Positions 1 to 10,122 of a stretch of DNA of 64,000 nucleotides are shown here, piece after piece. This DNA is from Auanema rhodensis. Its lineage: Eukaryota > Nematoda > Chromadorea > Rhabditida > Rhabditidae. Positions within the stretch are counted from its first letter, which is position 1. Every line of letters starts with the position of its first letter. The notes below the pieces were generated by a model, which had not been told where the DNA came from, searched no databases, and saw only the letters and a list, made by a program, of their open reading frames with translations. A program made the position numbers and the translations under genes. The stretch is from positions 12,772,001 to 12,836,000 of the forward strand of contig OZ059895.1 in the NCBI GenBank assembly GCA_964057225.1, given 5' to 3'.

Positions 1-3000
1 GTTATTAGTTGATAATACGGGCCTGATTGGCGGCATGTTTACAAATGCTTTCAAAACTTCTTGTTTTGATGGCACCGACATGTTATTTTGAGCGAAAATG
101 GTCGGTGTAAATGCCAACTCGAGCGCTATACTTTCGGTTCGCTCTCGATAACTTCCTTCTCTTGTGAGTATTTTTTCGTCAAATTCTTCTGCTGTTAATC
201 TGTCGCCTATCTGCTCTAACAGTTGCAGGGAAGTGAGGTATTTAACGGCTCCTCTTGTGGTAGCTGCCAGTTCTTTTTGGGCGAAGAATTGAAGCATTGC
301 TTCTTCTGGGTCGTAGAATTCATATATTTTCAAGAATCTTTCTATTGATCTATCCGAAGTAGTGCTTCGTAGAAAGAATTTGAACTGCTCGGGATGTGCT
401 GAGATCCACTTAACGATAGAATATGTTGGATCTATTGTCCGTCTGGCTCGAATTATAGGAATTATTTGTGATATCCCAGGGTTACTCATTACTGGACGTA
501 AAAATGGGTATGGGCATATGTTCAATGTTAAAGTTTCGTAGTCTTCTTGTTCTTTTATCCAGCTTTCGTCCAATTGCAGTGCGCATTGCGCTATAGCCCT
601 TTTTTGACGCTTAGCTGGCAACTTTTTATATTCTCTTTCAATTAAGTTGTGTATATTACTGTCATTTGGATATTTGGGAAAGAGTATATAATTGCCCGTG
701 GTTGATTGAAATATAGGTTGCGAAAAACATGATGTAATCTGTTTTGGAATTTGTTTATTGTCGATAACAAGGGCTGACTGCGTATTGGGAATTAGTATTA
801 TGCTGTCTCCAATGATGGCATCGTATTCACTCATGTCTATGTAGTTGCATCTCTGTTCGTATGATTGGATTTCCCAGATGATCATTGAAGTATTGGATGC
901 GCATTGGCCATGATGTGCAAGACAGCCTTCCGTATTGAGTAATAGATTTGTCAATATGGTGTCGTCTGGCATCCTGGTCATAACGCCTCTTTCCAAAACC
1001 AGTCGTTCTTTTTCTTCGCATTGTTCGTAATTGAATGAGCGCGCTGGAGAGAATGTAGGTTCGGTTGTCGCGTATGTCAAGCTATCCAATTTAATCAGGT
1101 CTTCTGATTTCCATTTACGGTCGCGGACAGCCAGTCTACATTCGTTTTCTGTTGTTGGCTCAATTCGAACAATGGAGGAGTTATGATCTCTTAAAAATAG
1201 CAAATCCCTGATGCATATTTTATGTATTTCTTTTGAACATCGCCATGAATCCCATTCGTGAGCCGTCTGGTTTCTTGTATACAGATGTATGTTTGTGCGG
1301 AGGACATGTTTGGTAGGTGGTATTGTGCATTTCCTCGGGGGTGGGGGTATAAGGAGGGCTCCACCTGTAGCTTTAGTGCACATCTGATAAGCATCAGTTA
1401 TAGTGATTAGTGATAAGATCACTGATAAAGCTACTGCTAGTGTTAAGGGGGATATCAAGGTCAAATTATTGACTCTTGAGCCTCTTCCTCTACCTCTATT
1501 ATTGTTGTTTCCCCTGAAGGGATTATTACCGCGTTGACGGTTATCACTCTCCTGATTACGTGATAAGTTGTTATTTCTTTGATACCAATTTGGATTTGAG
1601 AAATTTCTACCGCGATTACCAAGATTGCGGTTTCTTGCGAAAGAATTTTGCAAATTTTGTGGTTTCTGATTATTTGATGAATTTTGATAACTTTGATAAT
1701 TTTGATAATTTTGGTAGTTTCTATTGTTAAATGATTGATAGCCTCTACCGATTCCTCGCCTTCCGGTGTCGCGCCTGGGAGGGAATGTTCTATCGATTGC
1801 GTTAACCAGTAGCGCCTGAGGGTCGGATACTTGGTTAGCAATTGATTCTTCCCATCTGGCATTATCAATTGCCTCGGCAAACGTTTTTGGTTTAGCTCTG
1901 ATTACCCCCGGGCGTATTGTGTTTTTGAGACCGCGTAGAAAGGTGGATCTAAGAATGTGGTCCTTGTGTGGGTCTGTATGTGAGAAAGCGTTTAAGCTTA
2001 GGCTTCGTAAAGTTTGTGCAAATCCATCTACTGATAGCTCGCCTTGGGTGGAATTCTGTAGCGTTATCAGCGCCGGATCTTGATTATACTCTGGGCATAG
2101 CCTAGAGGTAAGTTCTTCGATGAGAGTATTCCACGAGCCAGATGTCTTGATAGTATCGCTAAGCTGTGTATAAGCTTCTTCAGCTCGTTCGTTTTTGAGA
2201 AGTAATGGTAAGATTGTTAATCTTTCGGGCATAACTAAGCCTAAGGCGTTTGCAAAGGTGTTAAACTTGGCCACGAAGTCTCTAAAGTTGCGACTTCCGT
2301 CGTATATAGGGCAATATGGGGAGCTTAATGCCTGAGCAATGGTAGATTTACCCGCTCCTGGAAGCCGTGATGTTTCGGTCATTTCGGATGAGATGCCCTC
2401 AGGGTATGTGATAGGTGATATTATCACTTCGCTCCCTGTTGGATCTTGATGAGTGTTTTCTATTGCCTTAGGGTTTCTGCTAGAGAAGCCTATTATAGGT
2501 GTAGTTGTTGCGAAACGGGCTCTTGGAACCTGGATGACTTTACCAGATGCCTGAGGCGATGTTCTATCAGTTGATCGTGAGCTAGGGATCGCACTATCTG
2601 ATCTGTTAAGATTAGGATTATGTGAAGAAAACCGGGGTTTTGCTGTTCCGCCGGGTGTTGTTTTATCGCCTGGGGATAAGTTTAAAATCTTTATCAGTCG
2701 ATTTGTTAAAGATCTTTTGTTTTTAAACTTATCAGTTGTTAATGATAAGGGTGAAGCTTCTTGTATGCCTTCGAGGCTGGCTTCTGCTGACAAAGTTTCT
2801 GTTGCGCGCTTACTGGGTGTTTTTGTCTTCCGCTTATTAGGGATATTCTTTTTGATCTTATCAGTGATTTTTGATAAGGTTGAAGGGTTGTCACTAAGTT
2901 GGGTGGGTTCTAAAGTTAGCGAATGTGGTTGATTAATAGGCGTGGAAGACGCTTGCGGGCTTTGTGTTAACCCGAGGGATGGGGAAGGTGCGTTATCAGT

Positions 3001-3588
3001 GATAACTGATAAGTTCGACGCGTTTGGGTCTGGGGTTACCGGTGAGGCAGATGCGGTTGTCGGCTTTTTCTTTTGAATTTTTCGCAAATTTTTATTAGTA
3101 TCAACTGAGCGTACCTTGGGATTTGTAGTTGGAGTTTGAGTGCTGTCGTCGGCTATGATGAAGTCCGGGTCTTCGTCGGTGTCGTCAGAAGGTGAATATG
3201 TACCTTCTCGGGGAGTATAGAACTTGTCGACTTGCGGCTTCGGCTTCTCGTCTGGTTGGTGCGGTTCTTCTATTTGAACACTGAGAAGTCGGGTGCGGCT
3301 TCGGGTACGACTTGCGACAGTAGCGTCACTGTTGATATCGGACGGGTAAAGGGCTGGGAAAGCCGATGAGAATCTTTTGGCCACCTTTGTAGGACTTTTG
3401 GTTTGGAAAAACCGAGAATGGTGAGCTACGTGTGGGATGTTGATGTAAGGTGCGTAAGATTCTTTTAGATGTGTGTTGGGAGAGAGAGAGATTCGGGAGC
3501 AATAGGATAGTCGTGCTTCGCTGGGCGATGCGGAGGGTAAATGAGAGGGAGTTTTCCAAATCGTGGCCACCAATCTGACTCCGCCTAT
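1..3588 (-). CDS. Gag / envelope-like polyprotein, element A, N-terminal part (continues beyond window)
   Basis: One open frame of 1196 codons runs from just after an in-frame TAG (3591-3589) to the window edge. The order is a Ser/Thr/Pro-rich N-terminal region, a capsid-like segment containing MPERL (about 2300-1880), an Asn/Gln/Tyr/Arg-rich nucleocapsid-like segment without CCHC (about 1850-1480), a hydrophobic signal or membrane segment (about 1470-1385), a cysteine-containing ectodomain, and a basic cleavage-like KRQKR site near 610-595. No ATG appears near the 5' end, so translation probably starts on an upstream spliced exon (see 3682-3714). The frame at 1858-1863 and at 523-534 is continuous, unlike in element C. 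Whether the unseen pol part is intact cannot be told. Confidence 0.85.
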   Translation of the reverse strand, partial: MGGVRLVATIWKTPSHLPSASPSEARLSYCSRISLSPNTHLKESYAPYINIPHVAHHSRFFQTKSPTKVAKRFSSAFPALYPSDINSDATVASRTRSRTRLLSVQIEEPHQPDEKPKPQVDKFYTPREGTYSPSDDTDEDPDFIIADDSTQTPTTNPKVRSVDTNKNLRKIQKKKPTTASASPVTPDPNASNLSVITDNAPSPSLGLTQSPQASSTPINQPHSLTLEPTQLSDNPSTLSKITDKIKKNIPNKRKTKTPSKRATETLSAEASLEGIQEASPLSLTTDKFKNKRSLTNRLIKILNLSPGDKTTPGGTAKPRFSSHNPNLNRSDSAIPSSRSTDRTSPQASGKVIQVPRARFATTTPIIGFSSRNPKAIENTHQDPTGSEVIISPITYPEGISSEMTETSRLPGAGKSTIAQALSSPYCPIYDGSRNFRDFVAKFNTFANALGLVMPERLTILPLLLKNERAEEAYTQLSDTIKTSGSWNTLIEELTSRLCPEYNQDPALITLQNSTQGELSVDGFAQTLRSLSLNAFSHTDPHKDHILRSTFLRGLKNTIRPGVIRAKPKTFAEAIDNARWEESIANQVSDPQALLVNAIDRTFPPRRDTGRRGIGRGYQSFNNRNYQNYQNYQSYQNSSNNQKPQNLQNSFARNRNLGNRGRNFSNPNWYQRNNNLSRNQESDNRQRGNNPFRGNNNNRGRGRGSRVNNLTLISPLTLAVALSVILSLITITDAYQMCTKATGGALLIPPPPRKCTIPPTKHVLRTNIHLYTRNQTAHEWDSWRCSKEIHKICIRDLLFLRDHNSSIVRIEPTTENECRLAVRDRKWKSEDLIKLDSLTYATTEPTFSPARSFNYEQCEEKERLVLERGVMTRMPDDTILTNLLLNTEGCLAHHGQCASNTSMIIWEIQSYEQRCNYIDMSEYDAIIGDSIILIPNTQSALVIDNKQIPKQITSCFSQPIFQSTTGNYILFPKYPNDSNIHNLIEREYKKLPAKRQKRAIAQCALQLDESWIKEQEDYETLTLNICPYPFLRPVMSNPGISQIIPIIRARRTIDPTYSIVKWISAHPEQFKFFLRSTTSDRSIERFLKIYEFYDPEEAMLQFFAQKELAATTRGAVKYLTSLQLLEQIGDRLTAEEFDEKILTREGSYRERTESIALELAFTPTIFAQNNMSVPSKQEVLKAFVNMPPIRPVLSTNN

Positions 3589-3681
3589 CTACCGTAAGCT
3601 TATTATAGTTAATGATGTTTATCTCTTCTCAAAAACTATTTTTATCCGCTCTTGCACTTTCCTCTAATTTTGTTTTCTTAC

Positions 3682-3714
3682 TGCTCTAGAATCTTCAAAA
3701 AAAACTTTATTCAT
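3682..3714 (-). CDS. Possible short first coding exon of the element A polyprotein
   Basis: An ATG at 3714-3712 opens 11 codons followed by a strong donor GTAAGA at 3681. An acceptor ending GGTAG at 3589 removes a 93-nt intron and enters the gag frame in phase, bypassing the in-frame TAG. This would supply the missing Met start of gag. It is an inference from splice-like signals only. In element C the T-run in this exon is one base shorter, which shifts the frame. Confidence 0.3.
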
Positions 3715-3800
3715 GTCGTCCCCTTTGTACTTTTGCGGCCTTTGGACATTTATTTTAAGGTTAGAAACAAACGAAAAGAAAAGAAAGAAAGAAAAAAAAA

Positions 3801-4345
3801 ATGGATTTCCAACGTTATAATCCCACTGGCATGACTTATGTCCTGTGGAAATTATACGAATCCATCGTTGAATACGATGGAGAAGGAGTTTTGGCTTATA
3901 GGCCACATCCTGATATAATTTTGATGGTTTGTGTATCTCCATTTTATGTTTGATTATTTGATTACTTTAGTTTATCGAAGATCTCCAAATGTATTATTTG
4001 GGGCAGGGCCATATAAACTTTGCCACCTTCGTAGATGTAGCTCCCGAAGTGGAGCTTGTTGGTCGAAGGTGCTTAGTTGATCTATGCGCTCATGTATATA
4101 ATGATAGGGCCGGTTTATTAACCGCACGTCCTTGGGCCTGGTACCAGGAAAAGAGTCACTTTTATTATTATTTATTATATAGATTATTGTTTAAAATCTA
4201 TATTGTTTATGATGACTCATTATTTGGTTTGGAACTTAGGGTTTCGCGAGGTTTAGAATATAGTGAAGATTTAAATGCGAGCGAAACTCCTATGTTTCTT
4301 GCCTCTGAGTTTCGAACTCGGTTGCAAATCAAATATGGGTATTGA
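3801..4345 (+). CDS. Antisense spliced accessory gene in the leader of element A, 166 aa, unknown function
   Basis: This gene reads opposite to the retroelement, between its gag and 5' LTR. Exon 1 is 3801-3926 (42 codons from ATG); a 44-nt intron 3927-3970 has donor GTTTGT and acceptor TTACTTTAG, typical in size for nematodes; exon 2 is 3971-4345 and ends in TGA. AATAAA follows three bases after the stop (4349-4354). The protein is rich in aromatic residues, with a Tyr/Leu-rich stretch near residues 105-125, and shows no domain I recognise. The element C copy keeps ATG, splice sites, frame and AATAAA with four amino-acid changes. Only one silent change separates the copies, so selection on the protein is not shown. 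Its ATG lies head-to-head with the proposed gag ATG, 86 bp apart. Confidence 0.65.
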
Positions 4346-4354
4346 CTGAATAAA

Positions 4355-5324
4355 GTTTGTACTCTGTGTTTTTATTTTTGTGCACTTTGCTCTGTTTTCG
4401 TCAAGAAAACGGACTTATGTTTTCAATCTTTTCCTCATTCCTTTTCCCTTAAATAGCATGTTTTGCTCAAAATGTTTTCGACATTGTGCATGCTAATGAG
4501 GTTTGAGGAGAGTTATTGAAAAGGCTGTCCTTTTTCTTGATCAAAATAAGCAAAAGTGCGTTTTCCTAAGCGAATTTCTTTTTGAAAATGAGAAAAATAC
4601 GTCTATTTTTAAACATTTTCCATTTACTTAGGATTACTGTAGGAGATAAGGGGTATCTTATGAGTTGAAACAACGAAATGATTTGAGGAAGGTGACATAA
4701 TCTACGGGGATAAAATCCGTAGCAGTTATGCTTCCGCCAACTTGACCTGACTGTCAAATAAGAGCTGAGAAGTCTTAATGCAGATTTACCAGGCTTTTTC
4801 GGACTAGTGTGGTCTCTTTTTATATTCAATTTATGTAACCGTTTTTGGTTTCCCGCAAAATAATGTGTAAAATGATCTTTTACGTCTGAATATAATAATT
4901 TTTCAAAATTCTAGTCCTGACCACAAAATATACAAACTATAATCAATTGCGCGCGTCTTATAACTTTTTGTTCCAATAATCAAACTTCTCTATGCCCAAA
5001 AAAAAATGTGAACAATTATAATTTCTCGTTTGGCGAAATTGTCCTCTAATTCAATCCAAACGTCCTCAAAATGGCATGAGAAGCGGTACAAGATACGATA
5101 TAGAAAAGGGTGGACATTCAGACGGTTTTAAATTGAGGACGGCGGGCAAAAATTTTTATTGGTCCTATCTCGCATTTAAGCGAGATCCCTTGTATCTGTA
5201 CCTTAAAACAAATTGGCGCCTTCATTTTGTTGTTTCAAGTGGAGGAATTTATAATTTAGAATGCAAAAATGGACTTTTACAATAAAAAAAAAATTTTTTT
5301 TTTTTTTTTCAAAAGATGAGTTCG
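4355..5324 (-). other. Leader of element A between PBS and the antisense gene
   Basis: About 970 bp of AT-rich sequence with no convincing gene. A minus-strand frame of 87 codons at 4829-4566 is partly shared with element C (shorter there after a T-run expansion at 46887-46902), but the copies are too similar for this to mean anything. A long A/T run lies at 5283-5309, next to the PBS. Confidence 0.5.
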
Positions 5325-5338
5325 AGGTGGAACCTCCA
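5318..5338 (-). promoter_or_regulatory. Primer binding site, tRNA-Gln-like, element A
   Basis: Immediately inside the 5' LTR the minus strand reads TGGAGGTTCCACC, which pairs with 13 nt of the 3' end of tRNA-Gln as I remember it. It is followed directly by TCGAACTC, which also matches tRNA-Gln once 5 nt of the T-stem are skipped. See findings on a split primer binding site. Confidence 0.7.
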
Positions 5339-5683
5339 CGTTCCCTTATGCTCCTGCGTCGATAATATAAACCATTGTAGTTTATACTATGACGCGCATA
5401 GTATTCCTTGGTGTAGCGGTGAGGAATAAAGAGCATAAGGTCAATCATAAGATAAAAGAGAGAAAGATTTATTAGCATGAAACTACAACAATAATATACA
5501 AAGATAAAGATACAATACAATAATATAAATATAAGTATAAAGACTAAACTACAAGCCGTCCATGAGCTTGCTAAGAGGCGAACTCCCGACCAAGGGAACG
5601 AGGGAAGGCGGAGCCATTCCTCGGTCCTCTGGTCGTCTGGCTCTAACCCTTCAGCTACATATATGGGGAGTCCGAATGGAACG
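5339..5683 (-). repeat. 5' LTR of element A (345 bp)
   Basis: The LTR has ends CGTTCC and GGAACG that are inverted copies of each other. It is homologous to the LTRs of element C but with several substitutions and small indels, so A and C come from different insertion events. A minus-strand AATAAA lies within it. Confidence 0.9.
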
Positions 5684-5901
5684 TTAACTTTACTGTTTCT
5701 ATCTATTTCCTATTGAAACAAACATTGTTTTAACACTATACAACTGTGAAACCTTTTTTAATTTATTGTATTTGGAGCTCATAAGATTTGATATCATCGA
5801 GGAATTTAGATGTAACGTAGAAAATTACATAACTAACATGAAATTGGAAAAAAAACAATAACGAGGATAAGTATGTAAATCATTGAATATCAGATTTTTT
5901 C

Positions 5902-6020
5902 GCTTACGACCATACCACGTTGAAAGTACGCCATCCCGTCCGATCTGGCAAGTCAAGCAACGTTGGGCCCGGTTAGTACTTGGATCGGAGACGGCTTGGG
6001 AATCCCGGGTGCCGTAAGCT
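5902..6020 (+). rRNA. 5S rRNA, copy 1
   Basis: The gene is 119 nt; ends GCTTACG and CGTAAGC pair as helix I. It contains the internal control elements AAGTCAAGCAACG (box A region, positions 50-62) and TACTTGGATCGGAGACGG (positions 76-93), both close to nematode 5S genes. A TTTT run follows. The upstream sequence is of the GATTTTTTC type. This copy serves as the reference for variants listed below. Confidence 0.96.
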
Positions 6021-6430
6021 TTTCAAATTTTTTTAACGATCATACCACGTTGAAAGTACGCCATGCAGCTGATTTTCAATTTTATCTCTTCAGTAACAAA
6101 TGTTTTTAATTTTCCAGCAGTTTTACTTAGATAGCTCAACCCAAGGCATCAAAATATCTTCAATCTTATTTCTATATTACAGTTATAAACCAGTAGTTTA
6201 TGAACCTTCATCTTAACTTTACTGTTTCTATCTATTTCCTATTGAAACAAACATTGTTTTAACACTATACAACTGTGAAACCTTTTTTAATTTATTGTAT
6301 TTGGAGCTCATAAGATTTGATATCATCGAGGAATTTAGATGTAACGTAGAAAATTACATAACTAACATGAAATTGGAAAAAAAACAATAACGAGGATAAG
6401 TATGTAAATCATTGAATATCAGGTATTTTC

Positions 6431-6549
6431 GCTTACGACCATACCACGTTGAAAGTACGCCATCCCGTCCGATCTGGCAAGTCAAGCAACGTTGGGCCCG
6501 GTTAGTACTTGGATCGGAGACGGCTTGGGAATCCCGGGTGCCGTAAGCT
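6431..6549 (+). rRNA. 5S rRNA, copy 2
   Basis: No difference from copy 1 noticed; upstream sequence is of the GGTATTTTC type. Confidence 0.96.
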
Positions 6550-6959
6550 TTTCAAATTTTTTTAACGATCATACCACGTTGAAAGTACGCCATGCAGCTG
6601 ATTTTCAATTTTATCTCTTCAGTAACAAATGTTTTTAATTTTCCAGCAGTTTTACTTAGATAGCTCAACCCAAGGCATCAAAATATCTTCAATCTTATTT
6701 CTATGTTACAGTTATAAACCAGTAGTTTATGAACCTTCATCTTAACTTTACTGTTTCTATCTATTTCCTATTGAAACAAACATTGTTTTAACACTATACA
6801 ACTGTGAAACCTTTTTTAATTTATTGTATTTGGAGCTCATAAGATTTGATATCATCGAGGAATTTAGATGTAACGTAGAAAATTACATAACTAACATGAA
6901 ATTGGAAAAAAAACAATAACGAGGATAAGTATGTAAATCATTGAATATCAGGTATTTTC

Positions 6960-7078
6960 GCTTACGACCATACCACGTTGAAAGTACGCCATCCCGTCCG
7001 ATCTGGCAAGTCAAGCAACGTTGGCCCCGGTTAGTACTTGGATCGGAGACGGCTTGGGAATCCCGGGTGCCGTAAGCT
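6960..7078 (+). rRNA. 5S rRNA, copy 3 (G66C)
   Basis: Has GGCCCC in place of GGGCCC (5S position 66, base 7025); otherwise as copy 1. Confidence 0.95.
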
Positions 7079-7488
7079 TTTCAAATTTTTTTAACGATCA
7101 TACCACGTTGAAAGTACGCCATGCAGCTGATTTTCAATTTTATCTCTTCAGTAACAAATGTTTTTAATTTTCCAGCAGTTTTACTTAGATAGCTCAACCC
7201 AAGGCATCAAAATATCTTCAATCTTATTTCTATATTACAGTTATAAACCAGTAGTTTATGAACCTTCATCTTAACTTTACTGTTTCTATCTATTTCCTAT
7301 TGAAACAAACATTGTTTTAACACTATACAACTGTGAAACCTTTTTTAATTTATTGTATTTGGAGCTCATAAGATTTGATATCATCGAGGAATTTAGATGT
7401 AACGTAGAAAATTACATAACTAACATGAAATTGGAAAAAAAACAATAACGAGGATAAGTATGTAAATCATTGAATATCAGGTATTTTC

Positions 7489-7607
7489 GCTTACGACCAT
7501 ACCACGTTGAAAGTACGCCATCCCGTCCGATCTGGCAAGTCAAGCAACGTTGGGCCCGGTTAGTACTTGGATCGGAGACGGCTTGGGAATCCCGGGTGCC
7601 GTAAGCT
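7489..7607 (+). rRNA. 5S rRNA, copy 4
   Basis: No difference from copy 1 noticed. Confidence 0.96.
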
Positions 7608-8017
7608 TTTCAAATTTTTTTAACGATCATACCACGTTGAAAGTACGCCATGCAGCTGATTTTCAATTTTATCTCTTCAGTAACAAATGTTTTTAATTTT
7701 CCAGCAATTTTACTTAGATAGCTCAACCCAAGGCATCAAAATATCTTCAATCTTATTTCTATATTACAGTTATAAACCAGTAGTTTATGAACCTTCATCT
7801 TAACTTTACTGTTTCTATCTATTTCCTATTGAAACAAACATTGTTTTAACACTATACAACTGTGAAACCTTTTTTAATTTATTGTATTTGGAGCTCATAA
7901 GATTTGATATCATCGAGGAATTTAGATGTAACGTAGAAAATTACATAACTAACATGAAATTGGAAAAAAAACAATAACGAGGATAAGTATGTAAATCATT
8001 GAATATCAGGTATTTTC

Positions 8018-8136
8018 GCTTACGACCATACCACGTTGAAAGTACGCCATCCCGTCCGATCTGGCAAGTCAAGCAACGTTGGGCCCGGTTAGTACTTGGA
8101 TCGGAGACGGCTTGGGAATCCCGGGTGCCGTAAGCT
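8018..8136 (+). rRNA. 5S rRNA, copy 5
   Basis: No difference from copy 1 noticed. Confidence 0.96.
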
Positions 8137-8546
8137 TTTCAAATTTTTTTAACGATCATACCACGTTGAAAGTACGCCATGCAGCTGATTTTCAATTTTA
8201 TCTCTTCAGTAACAAATGTTTTTAATTTTCCAGCAGTTTTACTTAGATAGCTCAACCCAAGGCATCAAAATATCTTCAATCTTATTTCTATATTACAGTT
8301 ATAAACCAGTAGTTTATGAACCTTCATCTTAACTTTACTGTTTCTATCTATTTCCTATTGAAACAAACATTGTTTTAACACTATACAACTGTGAAACCTT
8401 TTTTAATTTATTGTATTTGGAGCTCATAAGATTTGATATCATCGAGGAATTTAGATGTAACGTAGAAAATTACATAACTAACATGAAATTGGAAAAAAAA
8501 CAATAACGAGGATAAGTATGTAAATCATTGAATATCAGATTTTTTC

Positions 8547-8665
8547 GCTTACGACCATACCACGTTGAAAGTACGCCATCCCGTCCGATCTGGCAAGTCA
8601 AGCAACGTTGGGCCCGGTTAGTACTTGGATCGGAGACGGCTTGGGAATCCCGGGTGCCGTAAGCT
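8547..8665 (+). rRNA. 5S rRNA, copy 6
   Basis: Gene as copy 1; upstream GATTTTTTC type. The spacer after it carries GGATCTC and GAGGGATTT variants otherwise typical of block 3. Confidence 0.96.
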
Positions 8666-9075
8666 TTTCAAATTTTTTTAACGATCATACCACGTTGAAA
8701 GTACGCCATGCAGCTGATTTTCAATTTTATCTCTTCAGTAACAAATGTTTTTAATTTTCCAGCAGTTTTACTTAGATAGCTCAACCCAAGGCATCAAAAT
8801 ATCTTCAATCTTATTTCTATATTACAGTTATAAACCAGTAGTTTATGAACCTTCATCTTAACTTTACTGTTTCTATCTATTTCCTATTGAAACAAACAAT
8901 GTTTTAACACTATACAACTGTGAAACCTTTTTTAATTTATTGTATTTGGATCTCCTAAGATTTGATATCATCGAGGGATTTAGATGTAACGTAGAAAATT
9001 ACATAACTAACATGAAATTGAAAAAAAAACAATAACGAGGATAAGTATGTAAATCATTGAATATCAGATTTTTTC

Positions 9076-9108
9076 GCTTACGACCATACCACGTTGAAAG
9101 TACGCCAT
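9076..9108 (+). pseudogene. Truncated 5S (first 33 nt), short 399-bp unit
   Basis: The first 33 nt of 5S run directly into the spacer (GCCATGCAGCTG). The 130 bp between the two copies of the internal repeat are missing. It lacks both internal promoter elements. Confidence 0.93.
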
Positions 9109-9474
9109 GCAGCTGATTTTCAATTTTATCTCTTCCGTAACAAATGTTTTTAATTTTCCAGCAGTTTTACTTAGATAGCTCAACCCAAGGCATCAAAATA
9201 TCTTCAATCTTATTTCTATATTACAGTTATAAACCAGTAGTTTATGAACCTTCATCTTAACTTTACTGTTTCTATCTATTTCCTATTGAAACAAACATTG
9301 TTTTAACACTATACAACTGTGAAACCTTTTTTAATTTATTGTATTTGGAGCTCATAAGATTTGATATCATCGAGGAATTTAGATGTAACGTAGAAAATTA
9401 CATAACTAACATGAAATTGGAAAAAAAACAATAACGAGGATAAGTATGTAAATCATTGAATATCAGGTATTTTC

Positions 9475-9593
9475 GCTTACGACCATACCACGTTGAAAGT
9501 ACGCCATCCCGTCCGATCTGGCAAGTCAAGCAACGTTGGGCCCGGTTAGTACTTGGATCGGAGACGGCTTGGGAATCCCGGGTGCCGTAAGCT
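9475..9593 (+). rRNA. 5S rRNA, copy 7
   Basis: No difference from copy 1 noticed; 399 bp after the preceding truncated copy. Confidence 0.96.
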
Positions 9594-10003
9594 TTTCAAA
9601 TTTTTTTAACGATCATACCACGTTGAAAGTACGCCATGCAGCTGATTTTCAATTTTATCTCTTCAGTAACAAATGTTTTTAATTTTCCAGCAGTTTTACT
9701 TAGATAGCTCAACCCAAGGCATCAAAATATCTTCAATCTTATTTCTATATTACAGTTATAAACCAGTAGTTTATGAACCTTCATCTTAACTTTACTGTTT
9801 CTATCTATTTCCTATTGAAACAAACATTGTTTTAACACTATACAACTGTGAAACCTTTTTTAATTTATTGTATTTGGAGCTCATAAGATTTGATATCATC
9901 GAGGAATTTAGATGTAACGTAGAAAATTACATAACTAACATGAAATTGGAAAAAAAACAATAACGAGGATAAGTATGTAAATCATTGAATATCAGGTATT
10001 TTC

Positions 10004-10122
10004 GCTTACGACCATACCACGTTGAAAGTACGCCATCCCGTCCGATCTGGCAAGTCAAGCAACGTTGGGCCCGGTTAGTACTTGGATCGGAGACGGCTTG
10101 GGAATCCCGGGTGCCGTAAGCT
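10004..10122 (+). rRNA. 5S rRNA, copy 8
   Basis: No difference from copy 1 noticed. Confidence 0.96.

Larger units (their letters stand above)
1..5683 (-). mobile_element. LTR retroelement A (Ty3/gypsy-like), 5' part, cut by window start
   Basis: Read on the minus strand, this holds a 5' LTR (5683-5339), a primer binding site, a leader of about 1.6 kb with an antisense gene inside it, then gag and the first part of an envelope-like region running off the window at position 1. It is nearly identical over its length to the matching part of element C (window position 1 corresponds to about 42070), with scattered substitutions and a few small indels. The right flank starts TTAA (5684-5687), the probable 4-bp target duplication; its partner lies outside the window. 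The coding frame is open at both places where element C is broken, so A may be the better copy of the pair. Confidence 0.9.

Noticed and set aside
2340..2375. PGAGKST in gag of A/C as a Walker A ATP-binding motif
   Set aside because: The residue spacing does not fit the full motif and no other ATPase motif is present; it lies in a low-complexity gag region.
2717..2932. 71-codon + strand ORF antisense to gag (also 44787-45002)
   Set aside because: Both copies are almost the same sequence as the gag they oppose; lacks intron, poly(A) signal or other support that the leader gene has.
4566..4829. 87-codon minus-strand ORF in the leader of element A
   Set aside because: Only partly kept in C, near variable T-runs, and preceded by no signal; too short to separate from chance.
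6121..6175. Spacer segment around ACTTAGATAGCTCAACCC as a divergent spliced leader
   Set aside because: No GT donor at the right distance and no Sm-like site downstream on either strand.
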